The translations under genes and the position numbers were made by a program. Positions 23,476-31,998 of a stretch of DNA of 35,762 bases are shown in pieces (position 1 is the stretch's first letter; the number at the start of each line of letters is the position of its first letter). Source of the DNA: an uncultured Lachnospiraceae bacterium (GTDB taxonomy: Bacteria; Bacillota; Clostridia; Lachnospirales; Lachnospiraceae); NCBI GenBank assembly GCA_934351255.1, contig CAKRJH010000020.1, positions 1-35,762 of the forward strand. The letters are read 5' to 3'. The notes under the pieces are model-generated. The model saw nothing but the letters and a program-made list of their open reading frames with translations, was not told the origin of the DNA and did no database searches.

Positions 23476-25410
23476 ATGAAAAAACAGATTGCTGTATATA
23501 TGTCGCAGCTCTTTGGAGAAGTAGAAAAAAGAATTTGTCAGGGACTGGAAGAGCAGGCCGCCCGGGAAGGGATTGGTCTGACGTATTTTCCCAGTATGAG
23601 TGACAATACCATCGATATTCATGTCGGAACTGCCGGAGAGAACTACAATAACGGAGAGAGAGTGATCTTTCGTCTGCCGGATCTGAACCGCTATGACGGT
23701 GTGATCGCCATGATCGACAACTACGCGAATGTCCATTGGGATGAGGTGCGCGAGATGCTTCGCAGCCGAGCCGGGTGTCCGGTGGTGAGTATTCGCTCTC
23801 GAGAGCCTGGGATGATCAATATTTTGTCGGATGACGACATTTCCTTCAAGAACATGGTCAATCACATTATTCACGACCATGGCTGTCGCCGCATCAATAT
23901 GGTGACAGGTCCTAAGATCTCAGAGCATTCTTTTATCCGCAGGGATATTTATATTGATGCACTGGAGGAAGCAGGCATTCCGTATGAGGAAGGCCGTCTT
24001 TACTATGGCAATTTCTGGAAAAATTGTGGTGATGATGCGGTCACTGCCTTTCTCAACAGCGGACTTTCCATGCCGGAGGCGGTCATCTGTGCCAATGACT
24101 ACATGGCAATTTCGGTGACGCAGGCTTTGATCGATCGGGGATACCGTGTGCCGGAGGACGTGCTGGTCACCGGATATGATGATGTGGAGGAAGCCAGATA
24201 CAACTTCCCGGCGATCAGTACCGTGACGCAGCCGTTTGAGGAGATGGGGCGCCGCGCTGTGTCTGCGATTGCATCTGTCTCACGGGGAGAGGAAGTTCCG
24301 GAGAACATCTATGTGCCTGCGCATCTGATCTACCGGCAGTCCTGTGGCTGTGACGCATGCCGGGACGACAGGGGAAGCCGGTTTCGTCAGATCCTGTTGG
24401 ACCGTGAGGAAAAATATTTCCACTACATCAATACTGTGGCGGCAATGATGACGACCATGTCCAACGCCGGGAATCTTGAGACCTGTTTTGAACTCTTGAA
24501 ATCCTTTGTGCAGTGCGGTACAGGATTTGAGGATTTTGCAATCTGTCTGGCAGATGGCTGGGAGGATACCAGACCGCTTCCGGAAAAGGATTTTTATCTG
24601 ACGGATGAACAGATGTCCGTGCCGTTCTGTCTGGTGGATGGAATCATGAGTAAGCCGTTTTCATTCTCCAAGAAAGAGATCGTGCCGCCTGTGATGCAGG
24701 AGACCGGCAAGTTTTATCAGGTGGTTCCACTGCATTATCTGGAGAATTATCAGGGATATGCCGTGTTCTCAGCGGCCAGTGAGAAACCACAGCCGTATCT
24801 GGAAAAATCCTGGTTTCTGAGTCTGGAGAGCTGTCTGGAGAGCCAGCGCATGCAGATGAAGATGCGGGAGATCAATGACCATTTATCCAAGATGTACAAC
24901 CGGGATGTGCTGACCGGCCTTTATAACCGCCGTGGCATGGAGCATTTCTGTCAGGAGTTTTTTATAAAATGTTACCGCAATCATTCCCGGATGATGGTGA
25001 TGGAACTGGATATGGATGGCCTGAAATATATCAATGACATCTATGGACATGACCACGGGGACTTCTGTCTGCGCACGCTGGCGGATGCCATGAAATATGC
25101 CGCACAGAGCGGCGAGATCTGTGTGAGGTCCGGCGGTGACGAGTTCATCGTGCTGGGATGTTATTACGATCAGGAGACGCTGGATATCTTTATTGAGGAT
25201 TTTCAGCAGTATCTGGAGCAGATCAATACCGCAGCGCAGAGACCATATCAGGTAGGTTGCAGCATCGGATATTATATGGCGGTGCCGGATCCGAATCAAT
25301 CAGCGGAGGATTTTATCAAGAGGGCAGATGCCAATATGTATAAAGAAAAAGAGGCTCATCGAAAAGCCTCTTATCCCGGGAGCGACTATCGGCCGGTGAA
25401 TATTGTCTGA
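23476..25410 (+). CDS. LacI-like ligand-binding domain fused to GGDEF (diguanylate cyclase)
   Basis: This 644-aa protein has no signal peptide or membrane helix and should be cytoplasmic. Residues 1-285 match the sugar-binding half of LacI/GalR repressors (GVIAMIDNY, AVICANDYMAISVTQAL, VTGYDDVEEARYNFPAISTV), but there is no helix-turn-helix. A middle region (about 290-460) starts with a Cys-rich SCGCDAC and looks GAF-like in size. The C-terminal 165 residues form a GGDEF domain with DVLTGLYNRRG and intact SGGDEF, so it should make cyclic-di-GMP. An RxxD inhibitory site just before GGDEF is absent. I infer a diguanylate cyclase controlled by a small cytoplasmic ligand, perhaps a sugar. GAGG lies 5 nt before the ATG. 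An ABC-F terminator lies in its last codons. Confidence 0.9.
   Translation: MKKQIAVYMSQLFGEVEKRICQGLEEQAAREGIGLTYFPSMSDNTIDIHVGTAGENYNNGERVIFRLPDLNRYDGVIAMIDNYANVHWDEVREMLRSRAGCPVVSIRSREPGMINILSDDDISFKNMVNHIIHDHGCRRINMVTGPKISEHSFIRRDIYIDALEEAGIPYEEGRLYYGNFWKNCGDDAVTAFLNSGLSMPEAVICANDYMAISVTQALIDRGYRVPEDVLVTGYDDVEEARYNFPAISTVTQPFEEMGRRAVSAIASVSRGEEVPENIYVPAHLIYRQSCGCDACRDDRGSRFRQILLDREEKYFHYINTVAAMMTTMSNAGNLETCFELLKSFVQCGTGFEDFAICLADGWEDTRPLPEKDFYLTDEQMSVPFCLVDGIMSKPFSFSKKEIVPPVMQETGKFYQVVPLHYLENYQGYAVFSAASEKPQPYLEKSWFLSLESCLESQRMQMKMREINDHLSKMYNRDVLTGLYNRRGMEHFCQEFFIKCYRNHSRMMVMELDMDGLKYINDIYGHDHGDFCLRTLADAMKYAAQSGEICVRSGGDEFIVLGCYYDQETLDIFIEDFQQYLEQINTAAQRPYQVGCSIGYYMAVPDPNQSAEDFIKRADANMYKEKEAHRKASYPGSDYRPVNIV
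25349..25372 (-). terminator. Terminator of the ABC-F gene, inside the GGDEF gene
   Basis: AAGAGGCT (25349-25356) pairs with AGCCTCTT (25365-25372). On the minus strand the stem is followed by TTTCTTTATA (25339-25348), continuing the T-run of the stem end, the pattern of an intrinsic terminator. It lies about 57 nt past the ABC-F stop. Another inverted pair (25404-25411 with 25432-25439) spans both stop codons without a T-run. Confidence 0.72.
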
Positions 25411-25428
25411 ACAGACCGACAAGTCTGA

Positions 25429-27351
25429 TCATTCAGACAGTTCTTCCCACTGTTCCATCAGCTCCATGAGTTGTGTATCATTTTCCTCTTTCTCCTTGGA
25501 GAGAGATTGTAGAAGAGCAATGTCGGTGCCATTGGCCGGATCGGTCAGGGCAGCGTCCAGCTCTTCATTTTTTTTCTCCAGAGTTTCAATCTGGGTTTCG
25601 ATCTTCTTGAGGGCATTTTCCAGCTTGCGGCGGCGCGCCTGTTCCTCCTTTTGCTGCTGCCAGCTCATCTTGGTGTCGGAGGCACCGGCCGGAGCAGAGT
25701 CGGTGGAAGAGTCTGATTCAGTCTCCTGTAACTGTGCCCGCTCCACATCCTCTTTTTTCTCCAGATAATAGTCATAATTGCCGATGTAGCTGACCAGTTG
25801 TTTCTGCGTCAGATCGAGGATCCTTGTGGCTGTGCGGTTGATAAAATAACGATCGTGAGAAACATAAAGAACCGTTCCCTCAAACTGGAGCAGCGCCCGT
25901 TCCAGGATTTCCTTGGAGTCAATATCCAGGTGGTTGGTCGGCTCGTCAAGAATCAGGAAGTTGGCATCGGACAGCATCAGTTTGGCCAGTGAGACACGGC
26001 CTCGCTCTCCACCGCTTAAGTTGGCGACCAGCTTGAAGACATCATCCTCGGTAAACAGGAACGCGGCGAGCAGATTGCGCACCTGCGTGTTAGTCATGTG
26101 CGGATAATCGTCCTGGATCTCATCGAAGACGGTCTTCTCCGGGTGCAGGATCTGGTGAGCCTGATCGTAGTAGCCGATCTCGACATTGGTGCCGAGGCGG
26201 ATCACACCGGCATCTGCCGGAACCAGATCATTGATGATCTTTAAGATCGTGGTCTTGCCGGAACCATTGTCACCGATGATAGCCACGCGGTCACCGCGCC
26301 TGATCTCAAAGTTCAGATGTTCAAACAATGTCTCCTGCTCAAAGGATTTCGCAAGGTCACGCACGGTCAGGACATCGTTACCGCTCTGGACGCGTGGTGA
26401 GAACAGCAGATTCATCTGTGTGTTTTCCTCAACCGGACGCTCGAGACGGTCGATCTTATCCAGCATTTTTTCGCGGCTTTCGGCGCGCTTGATGGATTTT
26501 TCCCGGTTGAACGATTTGAGTTTGGTGATGACCTCCTCCTGATGGGCGATCATGGCCTGCTGGTTGAGGTACTGTTTCATCTGGGTCTCCAGAAGAGCCT
26601 GTTTCTTCTCGGAGAACTGGGTGTAGTTGCCCTGGTAGACCGTACTTTTGTGCTGGCGGATCTCCACTACCTTGGTGACGATTTTGTCCAGAAAATAACG
26701 GTCATGGGCAACGATCAGAACGGCACCGCGGTAACCGGACAGATAGCCCTCCAGCCAGCGGATAGCTTTGAGATCCAGATGGTTGGTCGGCTCATCAAGG
26801 ATGATCAGATCCGGTGCCTGCAGCAACATCTTGCCCAGGGCGACACGGGTCTTTTCTCCGCCGGAAAGCGTGGTGACCGGCTTGGAAAATTCATAGTCCT
26901 CAAAGCCGAGTCCCTTGAGGACTCCGATGATCTCACTGGAATAGGAGTATCCGTCCAACTGTTCAAAGCGCTGGCGGAGCCGGTCAGACTGCCGGATCAG
27001 GGATTCCAGCTGCTCGTCCTGCGCGTGTTCCATCTCGTCGTGCAGGCGGTTCATCTGTGCCTCGATCTCGATAACCTCGCGCTTGGCAAGGCGCATTTCC
27101 TCGAGGATCGTGTGTTCAGAGGCGTATTCCTGATTCTGTGCCAGATAACCGATCACCGCGTCCTTGGGGGTGATGACTTCTCCGGCATCGGGGGTATATT
27201 CGCCCACCAGGATCCGCAGAAGCGTGGTCTTGCCGGAGCCATTGATTCCGACCAGGGCGACTTTTTCATGGTCATTAATATGAAAACTGACATCCTTTAA
27301 GATGGTTTCCCCATCAAAAGTTTTGTCAATGTGACTGCTCTGTAATATCAT
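25429..27351 (-). CDS. ABC-F ATPase (YdiF-like), ribosome-associated
   Basis: This 640-aa soluble protein has two ABC ATPase domains and no membrane segment. Walker A motifs are GINGSGKTT and GDNGSGKTT, signatures LSGGEKTR and LSGGERGR, and Walker B motifs LIILDEPTNHLD and FLILDEPTNHLD. The linker between the domains (about 245-330) is highly charged, as in ABC-F factors that bind the ribosomal E site. The C-terminal 80 residues form a charged coiled coil. The length matches B. subtilis YdiF (about 642 aa). Resistance or translation rescue cannot be told apart from sequence. ATG 27351 is chosen because GGAGAG lies just upstream; a longer in-frame start at 27468 adds residues unlike the family. 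Confidence 0.92.
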   Translation of the reverse strand: MILQSSHIDKTFDGETILKDVSFHINDHEKVALVGINGSGKTTLLRILVGEYTPDAGEVITPKDAVIGYLAQNQEYASEHTILEEMRLAKREVIEIEAQMNRLHDEMEHAQDEQLESLIRQSDRLRQRFEQLDGYSYSSEIIGVLKGLGFEDYEFSKPVTTLSGGEKTRVALGKMLLQAPDLIILDEPTNHLDLKAIRWLEGYLSGYRGAVLIVAHDRYFLDKIVTKVVEIRQHKSTVYQGNYTQFSEKKQALLETQMKQYLNQQAMIAHQEEVITKLKSFNREKSIKRAESREKMLDKIDRLERPVEENTQMNLLFSPRVQSGNDVLTVRDLAKSFEQETLFEHLNFEIRRGDRVAIIGDNGSGKTTILKIINDLVPADAGVIRLGTNVEIGYYDQAHQILHPEKTVFDEIQDDYPHMTNTQVRNLLAAFLFTEDDVFKLVANLSGGERGRVSLAKLMLSDANFLILDEPTNHLDIDSKEILERALLQFEGTVLYVSHDRYFINRTATRILDLTQKQLVSYIGNYDYYLEKKEDVERAQLQETESDSSTDSAPAGASDTKMSWQQQKEEQARRRKLENALKKIETQIETLEKKNEELDAALTDPANGTDIALLQSLSKEKEENDTQLMELMEQWEELSE

Positions 27352-27484
27352 ACGTGCTCTCCATTCTTTCGCATCAATTCGGCAAAAGGCCTGATCGCGG
27401 GCGCGCTCACATAGCCATCGTCCATCTGCCTGATGTAAGCACCGGTATCTGTCAATCACTGTGTTCACTTTTGCCTTCGCGCAA

Positions 27485-27493
27485 ATTATATCA
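27485..27493 (-). promoter_or_regulatory. Extended -10 promoter of the ABC-F gene
   Basis: On the minus strand TG-A-TATAAT is perfect for an extended -10 box. This gives a leader of about 125 nt before the ABC-F ATG at 27351. I see no clear attenuator or leader peptide in it, although a TTGACA at 27450-27455 (minus) is present without a -10 partner. Confidence 0.65.
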
Positions 27494-27517
27494 TATTTTC
27501 CGGGGAGAATGTGACTA

Positions 27518-27546
27518 TTTTCATCATAGGAGAGTTATGTTATACT
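27518..27546 (+). promoter_or_regulatory. Promoter of the metH operon
   Basis: TTTTCA (27518-27523) and TATACT (27541-27546) have a 17-nt spacer, and TG at 27538-27539 makes an extended -10 box. Confidence 0.75.
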
Positions 27547-27561
27547 AAAAGGTACAGTATC

Positions 27562-27577
27562 TGCCCGACAACGGGCA
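27562..27577 (+). other. Small hairpin in the metH leader
   Basis: TGCCCG-ACAA-CGGGCA is a perfect 6-bp stem with a tetraloop directly before the ribosome binding region (AAGGG, 27581-27585). The leader is far too short for an S-box or cobalamin riboswitch, so any control here would be a small element or mRNA stabiliser. Confidence 0.5.
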
Positions 27578-27596
27578 AAGAAGGGAAAAGATTGTT

Positions 27597-30083
27597 ATGA
27601 CAAGAGAGGATTTTCGTCAGCGTCTGGAGGCTGGCAAGCTGATATTAGATGGCGCGACCGGCTCAAACTTACAGAAAAGGGGGATGCCTACCGGAGTATG
27701 TCCGGAGCAGTGGATCCTGGAACACCCGGATGTCCTGGTGGATCTTCAGAGAGAATATATCCTGGCAGGGACGGACGCTGTCTATGCACCGACCTTTTCG
27801 GGCAACCGGATCAAGCTGGGCGAGTATGGGCTTTCTGACCGGCTGGAACAGATGAACCGCGATCTGGTAGACCTTTCCAGGGAAGCGATCCGACAGGCCG
27901 GAGTGGATCGTCCGGTATATATTGCCGGTGATATCACGATGACAGGAAAGCAGCTCTATCCGATGGGAGATCTTCCATTTGAGGATCTGGTGGATATTTA
28001 TAAAGAACAGATCCGTTGTCTGGATGAGGCAGGGGTGGATTTTATCGTGGTGGAGACCATGATGAGCCTGCAGGAATGCCGTGCGGCCGTACTTGCAGTC
28101 AAAGAGTGTTCCTCTCTGCCGGTGATGGTGACACTTACGTTCAATGAGGATGGACGAACCCTGTTTGGGACGAATCCGGGGACTGCTGCGCTGGTGCTGA
28201 CAGCGATGGGCGTGGATGCACTGGGTGTCAACTGTTCTACAGGACCGGACAAGATGGTCGAGGTCGTGGAGCAGATGGCGCGGTATGCGGATATTCCGAT
28301 CGTAGCCAAGCCAAATGCCGGCCTGCCTCAACTTGTAGACGGAGAGACGATCTACGACATGGGGCCTGAGGAATTCGCCGAGGGTATGGAGGTATTGGTA
28401 CATGCCGGTGCGGATATCCTGGGAGGATGCTGTGGCACGACACCGGATCACATCCGTGTGTTGACCCGGAGACTGCAGAGTAAAGGGCTGATGGGAAAGC
28501 AGAGTTTTACGGCACGTCAGGGAAAGGTCGTGCGCCGTGCGCTTTCCACGGAGAGAGATGTGCTGGAACTTCCTCTGGATGGCGTGTTTAAGATCATCGG
28601 AGAACGTATTAACCCGACCGGCAAGAAGAAATTACAGGAGCAGCTTCGTGCCGGCAGCATGGAACTGGTGACCGAGATGGCGGAGGCGCAGGCAGAGGCC
28701 GGCGCAGCGGTTCTCGATGTCAATATGGGAATGAATGGCATTGACGAAAAAGAGATGATGCTCAAAGCAGTCAATGAGCTGACGCTGATTACCAATACAC
28801 CGCTGGCGATCGACTCCAGTTACGTGGAAGTGCTCGAGGCAGCACTCCGGATCTATCCGGGTCGGGCGCTGATCAATTCGATCTCCATGGAGAGTCCTAA
28901 GATGGAACTGCTGCTTCCGATCGCAAAGAAGTACGGCGCTATGTTTATCCTGCTTCCTCTTTGTGACGCCGGACTGCCAAAGGATCAGGAGGAGAAGGTA
29001 TCGATCATCCATCACGTGCTGGACGCAGCCATGGCAGAGGGACTTGGCAAGGACGATGTCGTGGTAGACGGACTGGTTGCCACCATCGGTGCCAATAAAC
29101 TGGCAGGTATCGAGATGTTGGATACGGTGAGATACTGTAAAGAAGAACTCGGAGTGGCCACGGCCTGCGGTCTGTCCAATATTTCTTTTGGACTGCCGGA
29201 GAGAGCCTTTGTCAATGCCACACTGATGGCGATGGCAATCCAGTCCGGACTGACTATGGCGATTGCCAACCCGTCGCAGGATCTTCTGATGCATACGGTA
29301 TTTGCAGCGGATCTTCTGATGAATAAACCGGAGGCGGATACCCGATATATCAACCGTGTCATGGATCATCCACTGCCGATTGGAGCGCAGACTGCGGCTG
29401 TTCCGGCTGCGGACAAAGGGGCTGGGGCACCGGCGCAGGCCGGCGAGGAGTACGATGATATCCTGATGGAAGCGGTCGTCAAAGGACGCAAGGGAAAGAT
29501 CGTGGATCTGGTAAAGGAAGCGGTAGAGCAGGGACGGTCTCCGCAGGAGATCATCGATGAGAGTCTGATCCCGGGGATCAACCGCGTGGGTGAGCTGTTT
29601 GATGCCAAGAAATATTATCTTCCTCAGCTCATTTCCAGTGCGGAGACGATGGAGACCGGCATCGGATATCTGGAGCCGATCCTGGCGGCCAGCCGTGACC
29701 GCGAGCCGATGGCGACGATCGTGCTTGCCACGGTGGAACATGACATTCACGACATTGGCAAGAATCTGGTAGCGCTGATGCTGCGCAATTACGGATATCG
29801 TGTGATCGACCTGGGCAAGGATGTGCCGGCGGAGAAGATTCTGGATACGGCACAGAAGGAAGATGCAGATATTATCGGACTGTCGGCATTGATGACCACG
29901 ACGATGATGGAGATGGACAAGGTGGTCAAGATGGCCAGGGAGCGCAAGATCCGCGCACAGATCATTATCGGAGGAGCTGTGATCACGCAGAGCTTCTGCG
30001 ACGAGATCGGTGCGGATGGATATTCGGAGGATGCCCAGGAAGCGGTCAAATTGGTGAGCCGTCTTCTGGGACTCGGGCAGTAG
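27597..30083 (+). CDS. metH: Cobalamin-dependent methionine synthase, short form
   Basis: This 828-aa enzyme transfers a methyl group from methyltetrahydrofolate via B12 to homocysteine. Domains in order are homocysteine S-methyltransferase (1-290, with Zn-binding Cys in GVNCSTGPD near 211 and GGCCGTTPD near 277-278), the pterin-binding TIM barrel (about 315-575, FKIIGERINPTG and AVLDVNMG), the cobalamin cap (about 610-690) and the B12-binding domain with EHDIHDIGKN (near 717) carrying the cobalt-ligating His. The C-terminal SAM-dependent reactivation domain of E. coli MetH (1,227 aa) is missing, as in several Clostridia and Thermotoga. The ribosome binding site is AAGGG, 11 nt before the ATG. 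It leads an operon with a glycosyltransferase and folB-folK. Confidence 0.95.
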   Translation: MTREDFRQRLEAGKLILDGATGSNLQKRGMPTGVCPEQWILEHPDVLVDLQREYILAGTDAVYAPTFSGNRIKLGEYGLSDRLEQMNRDLVDLSREAIRQAGVDRPVYIAGDITMTGKQLYPMGDLPFEDLVDIYKEQIRCLDEAGVDFIVVETMMSLQECRAAVLAVKECSSLPVMVTLTFNEDGRTLFGTNPGTAALVLTAMGVDALGVNCSTGPDKMVEVVEQMARYADIPIVAKPNAGLPQLVDGETIYDMGPEEFAEGMEVLVHAGADILGGCCGTTPDHIRVLTRRLQSKGLMGKQSFTARQGKVVRRALSTERDVLELPLDGVFKIIGERINPTGKKKLQEQLRAGSMELVTEMAEAQAEAGAAVLDVNMGMNGIDEKEMMLKAVNELTLITNTPLAIDSSYVEVLEAALRIYPGRALINSISMESPKMELLLPIAKKYGAMFILLPLCDAGLPKDQEEKVSIIHHVLDAAMAEGLGKDDVVVDGLVATIGANKLAGIEMLDTVRYCKEELGVATACGLSNISFGLPERAFVNATLMAMAIQSGLTMAIANPSQDLLMHTVFAADLLMNKPEADTRYINRVMDHPLPIGAQTAAVPAADKGAGAPAQAGEEYDDILMEAVVKGRKGKIVDLVKEAVEQGRSPQEIIDESLIPGINRVGELFDAKKYYLPQLISSAETMETGIGYLEPILAASRDREPMATIVLATVEHDIHDIGKNLVALMLRNYGYRVIDLGKDVPAEKILDTAQKEDADIIGLSALMTTTMMEMDKVVKMARERKIRAQIIIGGAVITQSFCDEIGADGYSEDAQEAVKLVSRLLGLGQ

Positions 30084-30111
30084 TTGACATGGAATGAAAA
30101 TGAGGATGGAT

Positions 30112-31062
30112 ATGGATAATCAGGAACAAATCAGGATTGATGTGGTGATTCCGGTGTATCATCCGGATGCATCATTTCCGAAGATGATCAAAAAACTGAT
30201 GCATCAGACGATCCGGCCGCATCACATTTATCTGATGCAGACGGTGAACGGACCGCAGGAGGCACTGGTACAGCCACAGGATGAGCGGATCAGCGTACAT
30301 CCGGTAGTCAGAGAGCAGTTTGACCATGGCGGGACCAGACATCTTGGCCTGACCATGGGAGATTCACCGTATGTCCTGTTTATGACACAGGACGCGATGC
30401 CGGCGGATGACCATCTGCTGGAGAGACTGGCCGAGGGAATCACTCAGGACCATGTGGCGATCGCCTATGCCAGACAGCTTGCCAGAGAGCAGGCGGATAT
30501 CGTGGAGAGGATGACCAGAGAGCACAACTACCCGGATCAGGACCGGCTGCAGAGTCTGTCAGATCTTGAGACATTGGGGATCAAGACCTATTTCTGTTCG
30601 GATGTCTGTGCGATGTACCGCAGGGAGATCTATGAACAGATGGGTGGCTTTGTGCGCCCGACGATCTTCAATGAGGACATGATCATGGCCAGCCGCGTGA
30701 TCAGAGCGGGGTATCGGGTGGCCTACTGCAGCCGGGCGCAGGTGATACATTCCCATACCTATACCTGCATGCAGCAGTTCCACCGCAACTTTGATCTGGG
30801 TGCCAGTCAGAGACAGTATCATGAGGTCTTTGATACAATCTCCTCAGAGAAGACCGGAGCGGGATATGCCCGGTTCATGCTGTCGACTCTTCTGAAGAAA
30901 GGAAGGGTGTTCAAGGCATTTTACTTTGCACTGCAGTGTGGATTTAAGCTGGCAGGATTCAAACTTGGCAAGCGTTTTGATAGCCTGCCGCGAAGACTGG
31001 TGCTCCGATGTTCCTCCCAGAAATCATATTGGGAGGATCCCGGACACTGGCAGGTATTTTAG
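30112..31062 (+). CDS. Family 2 glycosyltransferase (rhamnosyltransferase-like)
   Basis: This 316-aa protein should transfer a sugar from a nucleotide donor onto a cell-surface glycan or lipid. The GT-A fold start is visible (IDVVIPVYHPD), then a motif DHGGTRHLGL, a Gly/Arg-rich acceptor-loop pattern shared with WbbL-type rhamnosyltransferases. MTQDAMPADD supplies the Asp region expected to bind metal and nucleotide. FCSDVCAMYRREIYEQMGGF and FNEDMIMASRVIRAGY complete the GT2 domain. Four in-frame ATGs lie between 30094 and 30112; the last has GAGG 6 nt upstream and is preferred. It sits between metH and folB-folK, an unexpected neighbour for B12 and folate genes. Confidence 0.85.
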   Translation: MDNQEQIRIDVVIPVYHPDASFPKMIKKLMHQTIRPHHIYLMQTVNGPQEALVQPQDERISVHPVVREQFDHGGTRHLGLTMGDSPYVLFMTQDAMPADDHLLERLAEGITQDHVAIAYARQLAREQADIVERMTREHNYPDQDRLQSLSDLETLGIKTYFCSDVCAMYRREIYEQMGGFVRPTIFNEDMIMASRVIRAGYRVAYCSRAQVIHSHTYTCMQQFHRNFDLGASQRQYHEVFDTISSEKTGAGYARFMLSTLLKKGRVFKAFYFALQCGFKLAGFKLGKRFDSLPRRLVLRCSSQKSYWEDPGHWQVF

Positions 31063-31081
31063 AAGATAGAAGAGGACAACT

Positions 31082-31897
31082 ATGGATTGTGTAAGGATTA
31101 AACGTCTGGAGATCTTTGCCAGACACGGGGTACTTCCTGAGGAAAATGTGCTGGGACAGAAGTTTCTGGTCTCCGTCGATATGCACGGGGACTTTGCGGC
31201 AGCAGGACAGCACGATGACCTGGAGGCGTCAGTCAATTATGCTCAGGTCTGCCAGAGGATCACGCAGGTGGCACAGGAGAATACCTTTGCACTGATCGAA
31301 CGGCTGGCCGAGGTGATTGCTGAGACGATCCTGATCGAATATCCGCTGGTCGAGAAGGTGGATGTCGAGGTCGAGAAGCCGTGGGCACCGGTAATGCTTC
31401 CGGTGGAGACGGTGGCAGTGCGGATCTCCAGAAGCTGGCATACCTGTTATCTGGGGATCGGCTCCAACATGGGCGACAAGAAAGCCTATCTGGATCTGGC
31501 CGTGGAGATGCTGGGACAGGAGGCTCAGACTCAGGTGGTGCGGGTGGCAGATTATATCACGACGGCACCGGTCGGCGGGGTCGAACAGGATGATTTTCTG
31601 AACAGTGCGGTTCAGGTGAGGACGCTTCGCACGCCGCAGCAGATGCTGAAGCGCGTGGGACAGATCGAGCAGGCCGCGCACCGGGAGAGACTGGTACACT
31701 GGGGGCCAAGGACACTGGATGTCGATATTCTTCTATACGATGATGTCATTCTCCAGCAGGAAGACCTGACGATCCCACATCGCGAGATGTGTCAGAGACA
31801 GTTTGTGCTGGAGCCGATGGATCAGATTGCTCCGCATGCTGTGGTTCCCACCAGAGGATGTACGATTCACGAATTATTTATTGCTATCACGCAGTAA
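31082..31897 (+). CDS. folBK: Dihydroneopterin aldolase / HPPK fusion (FolB-FolK)
   Basis: This 271-aa bifunctional folate enzyme joins two consecutive steps. Residues 1-118 are FolB, converting dihydroneopterin to 6-hydroxymethyl-dihydropterin (IFARHGVLPEENVLGQ, then SVNYAQVC and IERLAEVIAETIL). Residues about 122-271 are FolK, the pyrophosphokinase that activates it with ATP (YLGIGSNMGDKKAYL, the metal-binding GPRTLDVDILLYDD and PHREMCQRQFVLEPM). The single chain channels the product. GAGG (31072-31075) lies 6 nt before the ATG. No folP, folE or pabA/B is in the window; the last operon member before an intergenic promoter, it provides folate for the MetH reaction. Confidence 0.94.
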   Translation: MDCVRIKRLEIFARHGVLPEENVLGQKFLVSVDMHGDFAAAGQHDDLEASVNYAQVCQRITQVAQENTFALIERLAEVIAETILIEYPLVEKVDVEVEKPWAPVMLPVETVAVRISRSWHTCYLGIGSNMGDKKAYLDLAVEMLGQEAQTQVVRVADYITTAPVGGVEQDDFLNSAVQVRTLRTPQQMLKRVGQIEQAAHRERLVHWGPRTLDVDILLYDDVILQQEDLTIPHREMCQRQFVLEPMDQIAPHAVVPTRGCTIHELFIAITQ

Positions 31898-31916
31898 ATT
31901 GTGATATGATAAACAA

Positions 31917-31925
31917 TGGTATAAT
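31917..31925 (+). promoter_or_regulatory. Extended -10 promoter of the esterase gene
   Basis: TGGTATAAT (TG-N-TATAAT) is perfect; the -35 region is weak, with TTGTGA at 31899-31904 only 15 nt upstream. The leader to the start at 31999 is about 67 nt. Confidence 0.65.
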
Positions 31926-31998
31926 TTTAGCGTGGGCTGTCATGCCTGCGATATGAGAGAAAAGATTGCTTTATTCATGGATGGAGGTTTCGATTAAT

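Noticed and set aside
27494..27596. SAM or cobalamin riboswitch upstream of metH
   Set aside because: Only about 50 nt separate the promoter from the start codon, too short for either; no S-box or B12-box core is visible.
28632..29750. Antisense frame (372 codons) in metH
   Set aside because: It is a shadow of the metH reading frame with no ribosome binding site or motif.
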